Assembly (NCBI GenBank): GCA_910578965.1
Contig: CAJTSP010000046.1
Span: 1-17,334, forward strand
DNA from: an uncultured Oscillospiraceae bacterium
GTDB taxonomy: Bacteria; Bacillota; Clostridia; Oscillospirales; Ruminococcaceae
Length of the DNA: 17,334 nt
Reading direction: 5' to 3'
The translations under genes were made by a program, and so were the position numbers. Below, one piece after another: positions 1-6,654 of the stretch. Under the pieces are notes generated by a model. It made no database searches. It was not told the origin of the DNA and saw only the letters and a program-made list of their open reading frames with translations. Position 1 is the first letter of the stretch. The number at the start of each line of letters is the position of its first letter.

Positions 1-1
1 G

Positions 2-682
2 CCGGATGTGCCGGTGCAGCCGGTCGGCCCTGTGCGTCCGGTGCCCCAGGCAGCGCCGGTGCAGGACGGGGCCGAGCTTTTGCGGCGCTGGCAGAGCGAC
101 CCTGCGGCCCTGGCCGGGCGCAGCCGGATCGAGCTTTTAAGCGCGGACGCCCTGGAAAAGCTGCAAAACGCCGGCCCGGCCTCCAATGCCGGCGCGCAGG
201 CCAAAGCCGCCTATACCGCCGCGCAGGCAGTGGGGCGGCAGCTTGCCGGGGCCGAGGGCCTCAGGGGGGCCGGCGCCTTGCAAAGGGCCGGGGACGCCCA
301 GAGCCCCGAAGGGGCCAAGAGTGCCCGTGAGGTGATGGAAGAATCCGAGTGCGAGACCTGCAAGGAGCGCAAGTACCAGGACGGCTCGGATGATCCGGGC
401 GTGTCCTTCAAGACCGCCTCCCACATCGACCCGGAGCTCGCCGCCGCCAAGGTGCGCGGGCATGAGATGGAGCATGTTGTGCGCGAGCAGGCCAAGGCCC
501 TGCGGGAGGGCCGTGAGGTCATCAGCCAGTCGGTAAGCTATCGAACCGCTATCTGCCCCGAGTGCGGCCGGGCCTATGTTTCGGGCGGCACTACCCGTAC
601 CACCACGGCGGCCAGCAGCGAGCCCCTTACCGAAAGGCTCGGCGGCAGGGAGGATGCCGGCGGGTTTTCGGTGCTGGTGTAA
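2..682 (+). CDS. SprA-like putative zinc metalloprotease-like protein (5' partial)
   Basis: The reading frame is open to the left edge; a GTG at 8 is the first in-frame start seen (224 residues), but codons upstream of it are also open, so the true start is probably outside the window. Counting from that GTG, the first ~110 residues are Ala/Gly/Pro-rich and look disordered. A compact conserved-looking domain follows: CETC (C115, C118), then RKYQDGSDDPG, then the HExxH-type motif HEMEH (H152, E153, H156), then CPECG (C183, C186), then a Gly/Thr-rich end. HExxH is the zinc-binding and catalytic signature of many metallopeptidases, and the arrangement resembles SprA-related putative metallopeptidases of unknown substrate. 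The two CxxC pairs could form a structural zinc site. No signal peptide or membrane segment is visible in the part present. It converges on the tRNA-Arg gene. Enzymatic activity is inference only. Confidence 0.75.
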   Translation, partial: PDVPVQPVGPVRPVPQAAPVQDGAELLRRWQSDPAALAGRSRIELLSADALEKLQNAGPASNAGAQAKAAYTAAQAVGRQLAGAEGLRGAGALQRAGDAQSPEGAKSAREVMEESECETCKERKYQDGSDDPGVSFKTASHIDPELAAAKVRGHEMEHVVREQAKALREGREVISQSVSYRTAICPECGRAYVSGGTTRTTTAASSEPLTERLGGREDAGGFSVLV

Positions 683-720
683 GCGCGGCAGGGGCGGCCC
701 GGGCATTGGCCAAACCAAAC

Positions 721-752
721 AAAAAAGCGCCGCAACAACAGGTTGCGGCGCT
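721..752 (-). terminator. Rho-independent terminator of tRNA-Arg
   Basis: Read on the minus strand, a perfect 11-bp stem (726-736 with 742-752, 5-nt loop) starts one base beyond the encoded CCA end of the tRNA. It is followed by a run of six T, then GTTTGG. On the plus strand only three T follow the stem, so it should be a poor terminator for the upstream plus-strand gene. Confidence 0.85.
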
Positions 753-753
753 T

Positions 754-830
754 TGGCGTCCCCGGGCAGAGTCGAACTGCCGGCCTTTCGCTTAGGAGGC
801 GAACGCTCTATCCATCTGAGCTACGGAGAC
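754..830 (-). tRNA. tRNA-Arg (anticodon CCT)
   Basis: The minus strand folds into a complete cloverleaf of 77 nt including an encoded CCA. The acceptor stem is GTCTCCG paired with CGGGGAC (one G-T pair), with discriminator G. The D arm contains AGCTCAGATGGATAGAGC, the anticodon stem TTCGC/GCGAA encloses loop CTCCTAA, and the T arm has the canonical GTTCGACTC. The anticodon CCT reads AGG arginine codons. The gene is a single-tRNA transcription unit with its own promoter and terminator. Confidence 0.97.
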
Positions 831-854
831 AAGGGGCCTGCTATCTATTATACT
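826..854 (+). promoter_or_regulatory. Possible divergent promoter for ktrB, overlapping the tRNA promoter
   Basis: On the plus strand GAGACA (826-831) and TATACT (849-854) are 17 bp apart. The -35 is poor and overlaps the tRNA 5' end, and the -10 shares bases with the tRNA -10. If used, it would give ktrB a leader of about 260 nt that includes the structured region at 942-1052. It is the best plus-strand candidate seen but is weak. Confidence 0.35.
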
Positions 855-875
855 GTTTTTGCTGCGGTAAATCAA
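847..875 (-). promoter_or_regulatory. Sigma-A-type promoter of tRNA-Arg
   Basis: On the minus strand, TTGATT (870-875) and a perfect TATAAT (847-852) are separated by 17 bp. The expected start of transcription lies near 840, about 10 nt before the mature tRNA 5' end at 830. Confidence 0.85.
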
Positions 876-910
876 GGCTTGGGCGGCCGAAAAATTTGTG
901 CGGCCTGCCG

Positions 911-1108
911 CCCTGTACGCATCTGCACACAGGGTGCAAAGACAAGCCGGCGGTTTCCCGGGTTATGCGGGCGGGCAGAGGGATACGGTAGCCCTCAGAA
1001 ACCGGTGCAGGTACACGGCCGTATTGCACTGCGCCTACCCACGCCGGCTTGTGCCCGGCGCCCGCAGGGCCCGGCTTTGAGCGCATGGGGCGCCTGCCGG
1101 TAAGGAGG
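911..1108 (+). promoter_or_regulatory. Structured 5' leader of ktrB, candidate cis-regulatory RNA
   Basis: A perfect 11-bp long-range stem pairs ACAAGCCGGCG (942-952) with CGCCGGCTTGT (1042-1052). It encloses further helices: GGTTTC/GAAACC (952-957 with 998-1003; one base is shared with the outer stem), AGGG/CCCT (979-982 with 992-995) and GTGCA/TGCAC (1005-1009 with 1025-1029). A separate hairpin, CCCTGT/ACAGGG, sits just upstream (911-916 with 929-934). The 3' strand of the outer stem can instead form a local GCCGG/CCGGC hairpin (from 1043), giving a mutually exclusive pairing as in riboswitch expression platforms, shortly before the ribosome binding site at 1101-1108. In Bacillota ktr genes are often under c-di-AMP riboswitch control, but the conserved core bases of that class could not be matched. 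G+C-rich DNA forms hairpins easily, so this is a candidate only. Confidence 0.45.
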
Positions 1109-1119
1109 ATTGTAAGGAT

Positions 1120-2490
1120 TTGAGCAACAACAAACCGGCCCACGGCGCAGCCAGGCGGCGCGGGCATATCCCAACCCAGACCATTGCCTACAGCTTTGCG
1201 CTGCTGATCCTTGCCGGGACCGGGCTGTTGCTGCTGCCCTGCTCTACCCGGCACGGTATCGCCCCGCTGGACGCCCTGTTTACCGCTACCTCGGCCGCCT
1301 GTGTGACCGGCCTTGTGGCGGTGGATACCTACACAGCCTTTACCGGTTTTGGGCAGGCGGTGGTGCTGGGGCTGATCCAGATCGGCGGGCTGGGCCTGGT
1401 AACCCTTACCAGCTTTTTTGCCATGACCGTGCGGCGGAGGATGAGCTTCCATAGCCTGCAGCTTGCCGGCGAGTCGATCGGCGCGCCAAGCGCGGTGGAG
1501 GCAAGACGGCTGTTGGGCACGGTGATCAAGGTGGCCTTTGCCTGCGAGGGGCTGGGCGCAGCGGCGCTGTGCGCCGCGTTTGTGCCGGAATACGGGGCCG
1601 AGGGGGTCTGGATTTCGGTGTTTTTGGCAATAAGCGCCTTTTGCAACGCAGGCTTTGATGTTTTGGGCCGCATTGCCCCCTATGCCAGCCTTACCGCCTA
1701 CACTTCCAACTGGTATGTGCAGGGGGTTCTGATGGCGCTTATCGTGAGCGGCGGGCTGGGCTTTCTGGTTTGGCAGGAGCTGGCGGCCCTGCGCCGCACC
1801 AAGCGGGTTTCGCTGCACACCCGGGTGGTACTGGCCTTTACCGGGCTGCTTTTGTTTGGCGGTGCGCTGGGCTTTGCGGTGCTGGAGTGGCAAAACCCGG
1901 CCACCCTGGGCGGCATGGCGGTGGGGGATAAGGTAGCGGCCAGCCTGTTCCAGTCGGTCTCGGCGCGCACGGCGGGTTTTAATACGGTGGATCTGGCCGG
2001 CACCAACCAGCTTACGCGGCTTTTGCTCTGCATACTGATGTTTGTCGGCGCGGCGCCGGGCGGCACCGGCGGCGGTATTAAGGTGACCACCTTCAGCGTG
2101 CTGGCCGTAACCGTGCTGTGTGTGGCGCGCGGGCGGGAGGATGCGGTGATTTTTGGACGGCGTATCCCTAAAAAGACGGTCTACCGTGCCCTGGCCATTA
2201 CCATCCTGAGCCTTGCCGCCGTAATGGCGGCGTCGGTGACCATGTTTTTTAACACCAGCGCCGCCGTTACCGAGATGGACAGCCTGTTTGAGGCGGTGAG
2301 CGCCTTTGCCACGGTGGGGGTTTCGATTGGGGTTACCGCTACCATGAACCCCGCCGCCCGCATCGTAACCATGGTAACCATGTTTGCCGGGCGGGTGGGC
2401 CCGGTTTCGCTGGCCGTCAGCCTTGCCTCGCGCGACAGCAGCAGAGAGGCCTGGGAGGTTTTGCCCGAGGGCAAAATCTCGGTGGGATAA
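1120..2490 (+). CDS. ktrB: Ktr/Trk-type potassium uptake transmembrane subunit (KtrB-like)
   Basis: This is an integral membrane cation (K+) translocating subunit of the TrkH/KtrB/HKT superfamily, 456 residues, the usual KtrB size. It shows the four pore-loop repeats with selectivity-filter glycines: CVTGL (61-65), CNAGFD (175-180), RTAGFNTVD (283-291) and ATVGVS (397-402). The glycine-rich APGGTGGGIK (312-321) matches the gating loop of TrkH/KtrB. Multiple hydrophobic segments span the whole protein. The start is TTG at 1120, chosen because TAAGGAGG (1101-1108) lies 11 nt upstream and no better in-frame start follows before the first membrane segment. KtrB normally works with a cytoplasmic RCK-domain subunit, KtrA; no ktrA gene is in this window, so the partner is encoded elsewhere. 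The gene appears monocistronic, with a structured leader upstream and a strong terminator downstream. Family assignment is secure; ion specificity (K+ with possible Na+ coupling) is from family knowledge. Confidence 0.93.
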   Translation: MSNNKPAHGAARRRGHIPTQTIAYSFALLILAGTGLLLLPCSTRHGIAPLDALFTATSAACVTGLVAVDTYTAFTGFGQAVVLGLIQIGGLGLVTLTSFFAMTVRRRMSFHSLQLAGESIGAPSAVEARRLLGTVIKVAFACEGLGAAALCAAFVPEYGAEGVWISVFLAISAFCNAGFDVLGRIAPYASLTAYTSNWYVQGVLMALIVSGGLGFLVWQELAALRRTKRVSLHTRVVLAFTGLLLFGGALGFAVLEWQNPATLGGMAVGDKVAASLFQSVSARTAGFNTVDLAGTNQLTRLLLCILMFVGAAPGGTGGGIKVTTFSVLAVTVLCVARGREDAVIFGRRIPKKTVYRALAITILSLAAVMAASVTMFFNTSAAVTEMDSLFEAVSAFATVGVSIGVTATMNPAARIVTMVTMFAGRVGPVSLAVSLASRDSSREAWEVLPEGKISVG

Positions 2491-2514
2491 AGCTGCCGCA
2501 AGATCGCAGGACAC

Positions 2515-2558
2515 AAAAAAGCGCGCCGCGCTGGGAACTTTCCCGGCGCGGCGCTTTT
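2515..2558. terminator. Bidirectional Rho-independent terminator between ktrB and pepT
   Basis: A 14-bp stem with one G-T pair (2523-2536 with 2541-2554, 4-nt loop) is followed by TTTT on the plus strand. It is preceded by six A (2515-2520), which read as six T on the minus strand. It serves convergent ktrB and pepT. Confidence 0.88.
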
Positions 2559-2659
2559 GGCCTGCTGCGCTGGCCCGTGGCTTTTATCGCGGCGCTTTTG
2601 GTATACCGCAGCCCGCCGCCCCGCCACTGCGGCGCGGCGTTCCGCCCGCGATCCCCCGG

Positions 2660-3880
2660 CTATTCCGCCTTGGCGTACAGGGCGGCGAGGTGTACCAGCA
2701 CGTCGGTGGCCTGGTCCATCTTTTCGGCCGTGATGCATTCGCAGGGGCCGTGGAAGTTAAAGCCGCCGGTGCCCAGGTTGGGGCAGGGCAGGCCCATATG
2801 CGAGAGGGTGGCCCCGTCGGTGCCGCCGCGGATGGGCAGGATCACCGGCTCAAGGCCGGCCATCCGGCAGGCCTTTTGCGCATTTTCTATCAGATGGAAG
2901 TGCGGCAGGATTTTTTCTTCCATGTTGTAATAGCTATCTCGGAGGGTAAGGGCCACCGTGCCCGCGCCGTACCGGGCGTTCATATCCTCGGCAATGCGCT
3001 GCATGGCCTGCTTGCGGGCCTCAAATTTTTGCCTGTCGTGGTCCCGCACAATGTATCCAAGCTTTGCGCCGCTTACCGTACCGGTCATGCTGGTGAGATG
3101 GAAAAAGCCCTCCCAGCCCTCGGTGTGCTCCGGCCGCTCGGCGGCGGGCAGGGCGGCATGGAACTCCATCGCCAGGTTTTGCGCGTTGACCATCAGCCCT
3201 TTGGCCGAGCCCGGATGCACCGAAAAGCCCCGGAAGCTTACCACCGCGGCCGCAGCGTTGAAGTTCTGGTATTCCAGCTCGCCCACATCGCCGCCGTCCA
3301 CCGTGTAGGCATATGCCGCGCCAAAGGCGGGGATATCAAACAGGCTTGCCCCCTCGCCGATCTCCTCGTCCGGCGTAAAGCCGATGCAGAGCCTGCCGTG
3401 GGGCAGCCCCTCGGCCTGTATCCGCTCCAGGGCGGTCATGATCTCGGCGATGCCGGCCTTGTCGTCGGCCCCCAAAAGGGTGGAGCCGTCCGATGTAATG
3501 AGGGTTTGGTCCTTGAGCGTTTTCAAAAAGCCAAAGCGTTCCGTGTCCAGGGTGACCCCATGCCCCAGCTCGACGCTCCCGCCGTCGTAGTTCGGGAACA
3601 GCCGAGGCTGCACTCCCTCGCCCGAAGCGTCGTTTGCCGTGTCCATATGGGCGATCAGCCCAAGGGCCGGCGCGCCCTCGCAGCCGCTTGCGGCGGCAAG
3701 GCTGGCGTACACGTAACAGTGCTCGTCCACCCGGGCGTCGGCAAGGCCCAGCCCCTTCAGCTCCTCGGCCAGCATCCGGGCCAGGGTAAACTGGCGCGGG
3801 GTGCTGGGGTGGGTGCCGGTGGAGGGGTCGGAGGTGGTGTGCACCTGGGCATAGCGGATAAACCGTTCGTAAGCGCGCAT
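2660..3880 (-). CDS. pepT: Peptidase T (tripeptide aminopeptidase)
   Basis: This is a cytoplasmic dizinc M20-family aminopeptidase that removes the N-terminal residue of tripeptides. It has 406 residues, matching the ~407 of PepT. Metal and catalytic residues sit where expected for the family: H78 and D80 in HMDTAND, D140 in GADDK, E172/E173 in TPDEEIG, D195 in TVDGGD and H377 in FNFHGP. The GGTDGATLS segment before the end is also typical. The start is the ATG at 3878-3880: it begins the conserved MRAYERFIRYAQ and is preceded by AAGGAG at a good distance. A longer frame reaching 4009 would add 43 low-complexity residues with no family match. It is transcribed alone, convergent to ktrB and divergent from the glycan operon, and has its own promoter and a long leader. 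A housekeeping role in peptide utilisation is expected. Confidence 0.96.
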   Translation of the reverse strand: MRAYERFIRYAQVHTTSDPSTGTHPSTPRQFTLARMLAEELKGLGLADARVDEHCYVYASLAAASGCEGAPALGLIAHMDTANDASGEGVQPRLFPNYDGGSVELGHGVTLDTERFGFLKTLKDQTLITSDGSTLLGADDKAGIAEIMTALERIQAEGLPHGRLCIGFTPDEEIGEGASLFDIPAFGAAYAYTVDGGDVGELEYQNFNAAAAVVSFRGFSVHPGSAKGLMVNAQNLAMEFHAALPAAERPEHTEGWEGFFHLTSMTGTVSGAKLGYIVRDHDRQKFEARKQAMQRIAEDMNARYGAGTVALTLRDSYYNMEEKILPHFHLIENAQKACRMAGLEPVILPIRGGTDGATLSHMGLPCPNLGTGGFNFHGPCECITAEKMDQATDVLVHLAALYAKAE

Positions 3881-3901
3881 ATTTTTTACTCCTTTTTGGG
3901 C

Positions 3902-3931
3902 AGCCCGGCGGGTAGGATGCCTGCCGGGCTT
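3902..3931 (-). promoter_or_regulatory. Hairpin in the pepT leader just upstream of its RBS
   Basis: AGCCCGGCGGG and CCTGCCGGGCT form an 11-bp stem with one G-T pair and a 7-nt loop. On the minus strand the sequence after it runs CCCAAAAAGGAG, the pepT ribosome binding site, so it could modulate translation or stabilise the mRNA. There is no T-run on the pepT strand, so it is not a terminator for pepT. Confidence 0.4.
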
Positions 3932-4053
3932 TACTATTTTGGGCGGTTTATGGGCATGCTGTTCTACAGCGGGGCCTGCCGCAAGCGCCGGCCCTGCCAA
4001 GGGCGGCAAATGCCCCCGTTTGGGCCGTGCCCGCTCGGTTGCCCCTAAGCCCT

Positions 4054-4081
4054 ATTGTAACACGGCACGGCCGGTTTGCAA
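4054..4081 (-). promoter_or_regulatory. Predicted pepT promoter
   Basis: On the minus strand TTGCAA (4076-4081) and TACAAT (4054-4059) are separated by 16 bp. Transcription would begin near 4047, giving a leader of about 165 nt before the pepT ATG. The 3881-4297 intergenic stretch therefore holds this promoter, the pepT leader hairpin, the divergent glycan-operon promoter and its leader; no small gene is seen in it. Confidence 0.65.
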
Positions 4082-4091
4082 GCGCGCTTGC
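4078..4091. promoter_or_regulatory. Perfect 14-bp palindrome overlapping the pepT -35 (operator candidate)
   Basis: GCAAGCGCGCTTGC is a perfect inverted repeat with no spacer. Its left end covers four of the six bases of the predicted pepT -35, a position where a bound repressor would block RNA polymerase. No regulator is encoded beside it. Confidence 0.35.
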
Positions 4092-4175
4092 GCCGGGCAG
4101 ACGGCAAAAATGGGCGGCAGCCCCCAAAATTCGGCCCAAAAAGCCGCGAATCGTCCGGGGGTTTGCCCAAAAGCC

Positions 4176-4204
4176 TTGGAAATCGCCCTTGTTTATGGTA
4201 AAAT
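4176..4204 (+). promoter_or_regulatory. Predicted promoter of the surface-glycan operon
   Basis: TTGGAA (4176-4181) and TAAAAT (4199-4204) are separated by exactly 17 bp. The predicted transcript starts near 4211, about 87 nt before the capE ATG. It is the only good plus-strand promoter seen upstream of the eight-gene run. Confidence 0.7.
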
Positions 4205-4251
4205 AATCCTTAGTTATGGGCGGCGTTTGCCCACACAAAACGAAAATACGC

Positions 4252-4276
4252 CTGCCGCCGGCCTCTTTTGCGGCAG
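4252..4276 (+). promoter_or_regulatory. Leader hairpin immediately upstream of the capE RBS
   Basis: CTGCCGC (4252-4258) pairs perfectly with GCGGCAG (4270-4276), with an 11-nt loop, ending 4 nt before AGGGAGGA (4281-4288). A smaller hairpin, TGGGC/GCCCA, lies at about 4217-4232. There is no T-run, so this is not a terminator; a role in translation or mRNA stability is possible. Confidence 0.4.
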
Positions 4277-4297
4277 ATGCAGGGAGGACATTGCTTG

Positions 4298-5347
4298 ATG
4301 CAGACCACCGTATTTCACAATAAAGCCCTCTTAATTACCGGCGGCACCGGCAGCTTTGGCAACACGGTGCTCAAGCACTTTTTGCAGAGTGATATTGGCG
4401 AGATTCGTATCTTCAGCCGGGACGAGAAAAAGCAGGACGACATGCGCCACGACCTACAGGCGCGCCTGCCGGAATATGCCGGCAAGGTTAAGTTTTATCT
4501 TGGCGACGTGCGCAGCCCTGCCAGCATTCGCCCGGCGGTGGACGGGGTGGATTTCGTTTTTCACGCGGCGGCCCTCAAGCAGGTGCCTAGCTGCGAGTTC
4601 TTCCCCATGGAGGCGGTGCGCACCAACATTGTCGGGACCGACAACCTGCTCACCGCCGCCATCGACGCGGGGGTCAAAAAGGTGGTCTGCCTTTCTACCG
4701 ATAAGGCGGCCTACCCCATCAATGCCATGGGCATCAGCAAGGCGATGATGGAAAAGGTTATCGGCGCCAAGGCCCGCACGGTGGACCCTCAAAAAACCAC
4801 CATCTGCTGCACCCGGTACGGCAATGTCATGGCCAGCCGCGGCAGTGTGATCCCGTTGTTTATCGAGCAGATCCGGGCGGGCAATCCCATCACCATTACC
4901 GACCCCAGCATGACCCGCTTTTTGATGAACCTGGACGAGGCGGTGGAGCTGGTGATGTTCGCCTTTGAGCACGCCCGCCCGGGCGATTTGTTTGTGCAGA
5001 AGAGCGACGCCTCCACCATCGGCGACCTGGCCAAGGCGGTGCAGCGCCTGTTTGGCGATACCGGCACCCATTTGATCGGCACCCGCCACGGCGAAAAGCT
5101 CTATGAAACCCTGCTTACCAAGGAAGAACGGGTGCGCAGCGAGGATATGGGGAGCTATTTCCGGGTGGCGGCCGACGGGCGGGACCTCAACTACGACAAA
5201 TATTATGTAAACGGCCGGGTACACACCGAGGCGGACGAGGCCTATACCAGCCACAATACCCGCCGGCTGGATGTAGAGGGCACGGTAAAAAAAATCCTTA
5301 CCGCTTCGGCGGTACGCGAGGCCTACGAGCAGTATGGCCTGCGCTGA
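4298..5347 (+). CDS. capE: UDP-GlcNAc 4,6-dehydratase/5-epimerase, CapE-like
   Basis: This extended SDR enzyme should convert UDP-GlcNAc to the 4-keto-6-deoxy L-sugar nucleotide that begins UDP-L-FucNAc synthesis. It has 349 residues. The Rossmann NAD(P) motif is TGGTGSFG (14-21), followed by the family segment AALKQVPSCE (91-100). The active-site stretch LSTDKAAYPINAMGISK has the catalytic D135/K136 pair. Its YxxxK-type motif reads MGISK, with Met in place of the usual Tyr, a substitution known from CapE-type enzymes. The short soluble form lacks the membrane domain of WbpM/PglF. The ATG at 4298 is chosen for its RBS AGGGAGGA (4281-4288); an ATG at 4268 lies upstream of that site. It is the first gene of the operon and is followed by CapF- and CapG-like genes, which fixes the pathway much more firmly than similarity alone. 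Confidence 0.92.
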   Translation: MQTTVFHNKALLITGGTGSFGNTVLKHFLQSDIGEIRIFSRDEKKQDDMRHDLQARLPEYAGKVKFYLGDVRSPASIRPAVDGVDFVFHAAALKQVPSCEFFPMEAVRTNIVGTDNLLTAAIDAGVKKVVCLSTDKAAYPINAMGISKAMMEKVIGAKARTVDPQKTTICCTRYGNVMASRGSVIPLFIEQIRAGNPITITDPSMTRFLMNLDEAVELVMFAFEHARPGDLFVQKSDASTIGDLAKAVQRLFGDTGTHLIGTRHGEKLYETLLTKEERVRSEDMGSYFRVAADGRDLNYDKYYVNGRVHTEADEAYTSHNTRRLDVEGTVKKILTASAVREAYEQYGLR

Positions 5348-5479
5348 AAGCGTGGGCGGCGGGCGGCTGCGGCGCCGGCCGCCCGGCCAAACGGGGGACG
5401 CGCCGCAAAAAGCACGGCTTTGCCCGGCGCGGTGCACAGGCTCGGTTGGAAACGGTCCAGTAAGAAAGGCAGGCGTGTT

Positions 5480-6616
5480 ATGGACAAGCAGGCACCCATC
5501 CTCATTACCGGCGCGGGCGGGTTTGTGGGCAAAAACCTGGCCCTTACCCTGCGCCAGGCGGGTTATACAAACCTGCTGCTGTTTGAGATAAGCGATACCC
5601 CCGAGACGCTGGCCGGGTATGCCGGCCGGGCGGCCTTTGTGTTCCATCTGGCGGGGGTTAACCGCCCCAAGGATCCCGGCGAATTTTACGCCGGCAACCA
5701 GGGCTCGGCCGACCAGGTGCTGAAGGCGCTGGAAGAGGCTCACAACCCGGCCCCGGTGCTGCTTACCAGCAGCGTGCAGGCCGAGTTGGAAAACCACTAC
5801 GGAAAAAGCAAGCGTGCGGCCGAGCAGGCTGTGTTTGCCCACGGCCGCAGGGTGGGCGCGCCGGTATATGTGTTCCGCATGGAGGGCGTGTTTGGTAAGT
5901 TCTGCCGCCCCAACTATAACAGCGTGGCTGCCACCTTCTGCTACAATGCGGCGCGCGGGCTGCCTCTCTCGGTGCGGGACCCTGCCTTTGCCCTGCCGTT
6001 GGTGTACATTGATGATGTGGTTGCCTGTTTTATGGATGCGCTGGAGGGCCGCCCCCTCTTGCAGGATCGAAGCGCCGAGCCGATCTGCCGGATTCATCCG
6101 GTACACACGGTTACGCTGGGGCGGCTGGCCGAGCTGGCCGAGGGCTTTGCCGCCGGCCGCGAGGCATTGGCCGTGCCCTACCTGGCGGAGGGCTCGTTTG
6201 AAAAAAAGTTTTATTCTACCTTCCTGTCCTACCTGCCTGCCCAAAAGGCCATCTATCCGCTGCCGATGCACTGCGATGTGCGCGGCAGCTTTACCGAGTT
6301 TTTGCGCAGCCCCGAGCGTGGGCAGGTAAGCGTCAACGTGGCAAAGCCCGGCGTTGTAAAGGGGAACCACTGGCACCACACCAAAAACGAAAAATTCTTG
6401 GTGGTGTCCGGCCGGGCGGTGATCCGCCTGCGCAGGGTGGACGAGGGCGAGGTGCACGAGTTTTTTGTGAGCGGGGACACCCTGCAGGTGGTGGACATCC
6501 TGCCCGGCTATACCCACAACATCGAAAATATCGGCCGGGAGGACCTTGTAACCGTGATGTGGGCCAACGAACCGTTTGACCCCACGCGGCCGGACACCTT
6601 TCCCCTGCCGGTATGA
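5480..6616 (+). CDS. capF: CapF-like bifunctional reductase/epimerase of UDP-L-FucNAc synthesis
   Basis: This two-domain enzyme of 378 residues is close to CapF in length. The N-terminal SDR domain has TGAGGFVG (10-17), a serine pair S97/S98 and YGKSK (107-111) as the NAD(P)-dependent catalytic set. The C-terminal cupin domain (about 262-372) contains GNHWHHTKNEKF with candidate metal ligands H297, H299 and E304, plus H346 in GYTHN. In the characterised pathway the cupin domain epimerises and the SDR domain reduces the CapE product to UDP-2-acetamido-2,6-dideoxy-L-talose. The ATG at 5480 is chosen because it starts just before the Rossmann motif and has GAAAGG 10 nt upstream; a longer frame from 5420 has no such support. 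It follows capE after a 132-nt gap containing a G+C-rich hairpin but no T-run, and its stop overlaps an unused ATG before capG. Confidence 0.92.
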   Translation: MDKQAPILITGAGGFVGKNLALTLRQAGYTNLLLFEISDTPETLAGYAGRAAFVFHLAGVNRPKDPGEFYAGNQGSADQVLKALEEAHNPAPVLLTSSVQAELENHYGKSKRAAEQAVFAHGRRVGAPVYVFRMEGVFGKFCRPNYNSVAATFCYNAARGLPLSVRDPAFALPLVYIDDVVACFMDALEGRPLLQDRSAEPICRIHPVHTVTLGRLAELAEGFAAGREALAVPYLAEGSFEKKFYSTFLSYLPAQKAIYPLPMHCDVRGSFTEFLRSPERGQVSVNVAKPGVVKGNHWHHTKNEKFLVVSGRAVIRLRRVDEGEVHEFFVSGDTLQVVDILPGYTHNIENIGREDLVTVMWANEPFDPTRPDTFPLPV

Positions 6617-6654
6617 CCCTGCCGAAAACCAGCCTAAAAAGGAGCAAGTACAAG

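Noticed and set aside
942..1052. Direct assignment of the ktrB leader to the c-di-AMP (ydaO-yuaA) riboswitch
   Set aside because: Only the short GGGATAC element is shared; the conserved GCTAAC-containing segment and other core bases expected for that class were not found, so it is reported only as a structured leader.
841..2514. Long minus-strand open frame of 557 codons opposite ktrB
   Set aside because: It reads as Arg/Gly/His/Pro/Gln-rich sequence with no domain, runs through the ktrB leader and is the antisense frame of a clear KtrB gene. Such frames are common in G+C-rich DNA.
2384..4048. Plus-strand open frame of 554 codons opposite pepT
   Set aside because: It crosses the ktrB end, a strong terminator and the whole antisense of pepT; composition is Gly/Ala/Arg-rich with no motif.
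5360..5385. 8-bp G+C hairpin in the capE-capF gap as a terminator
   Set aside because: No T-run follows and capF belongs to the same pathway; read-through is expected.
6613..6654. ATG at 6613 overlapping the capF stop as the capG start
   Set aside because: The ATGA overlap is attractive, but the AAGGAG at 6639-6644 and the start of the conserved domain support the ATG at 6655.
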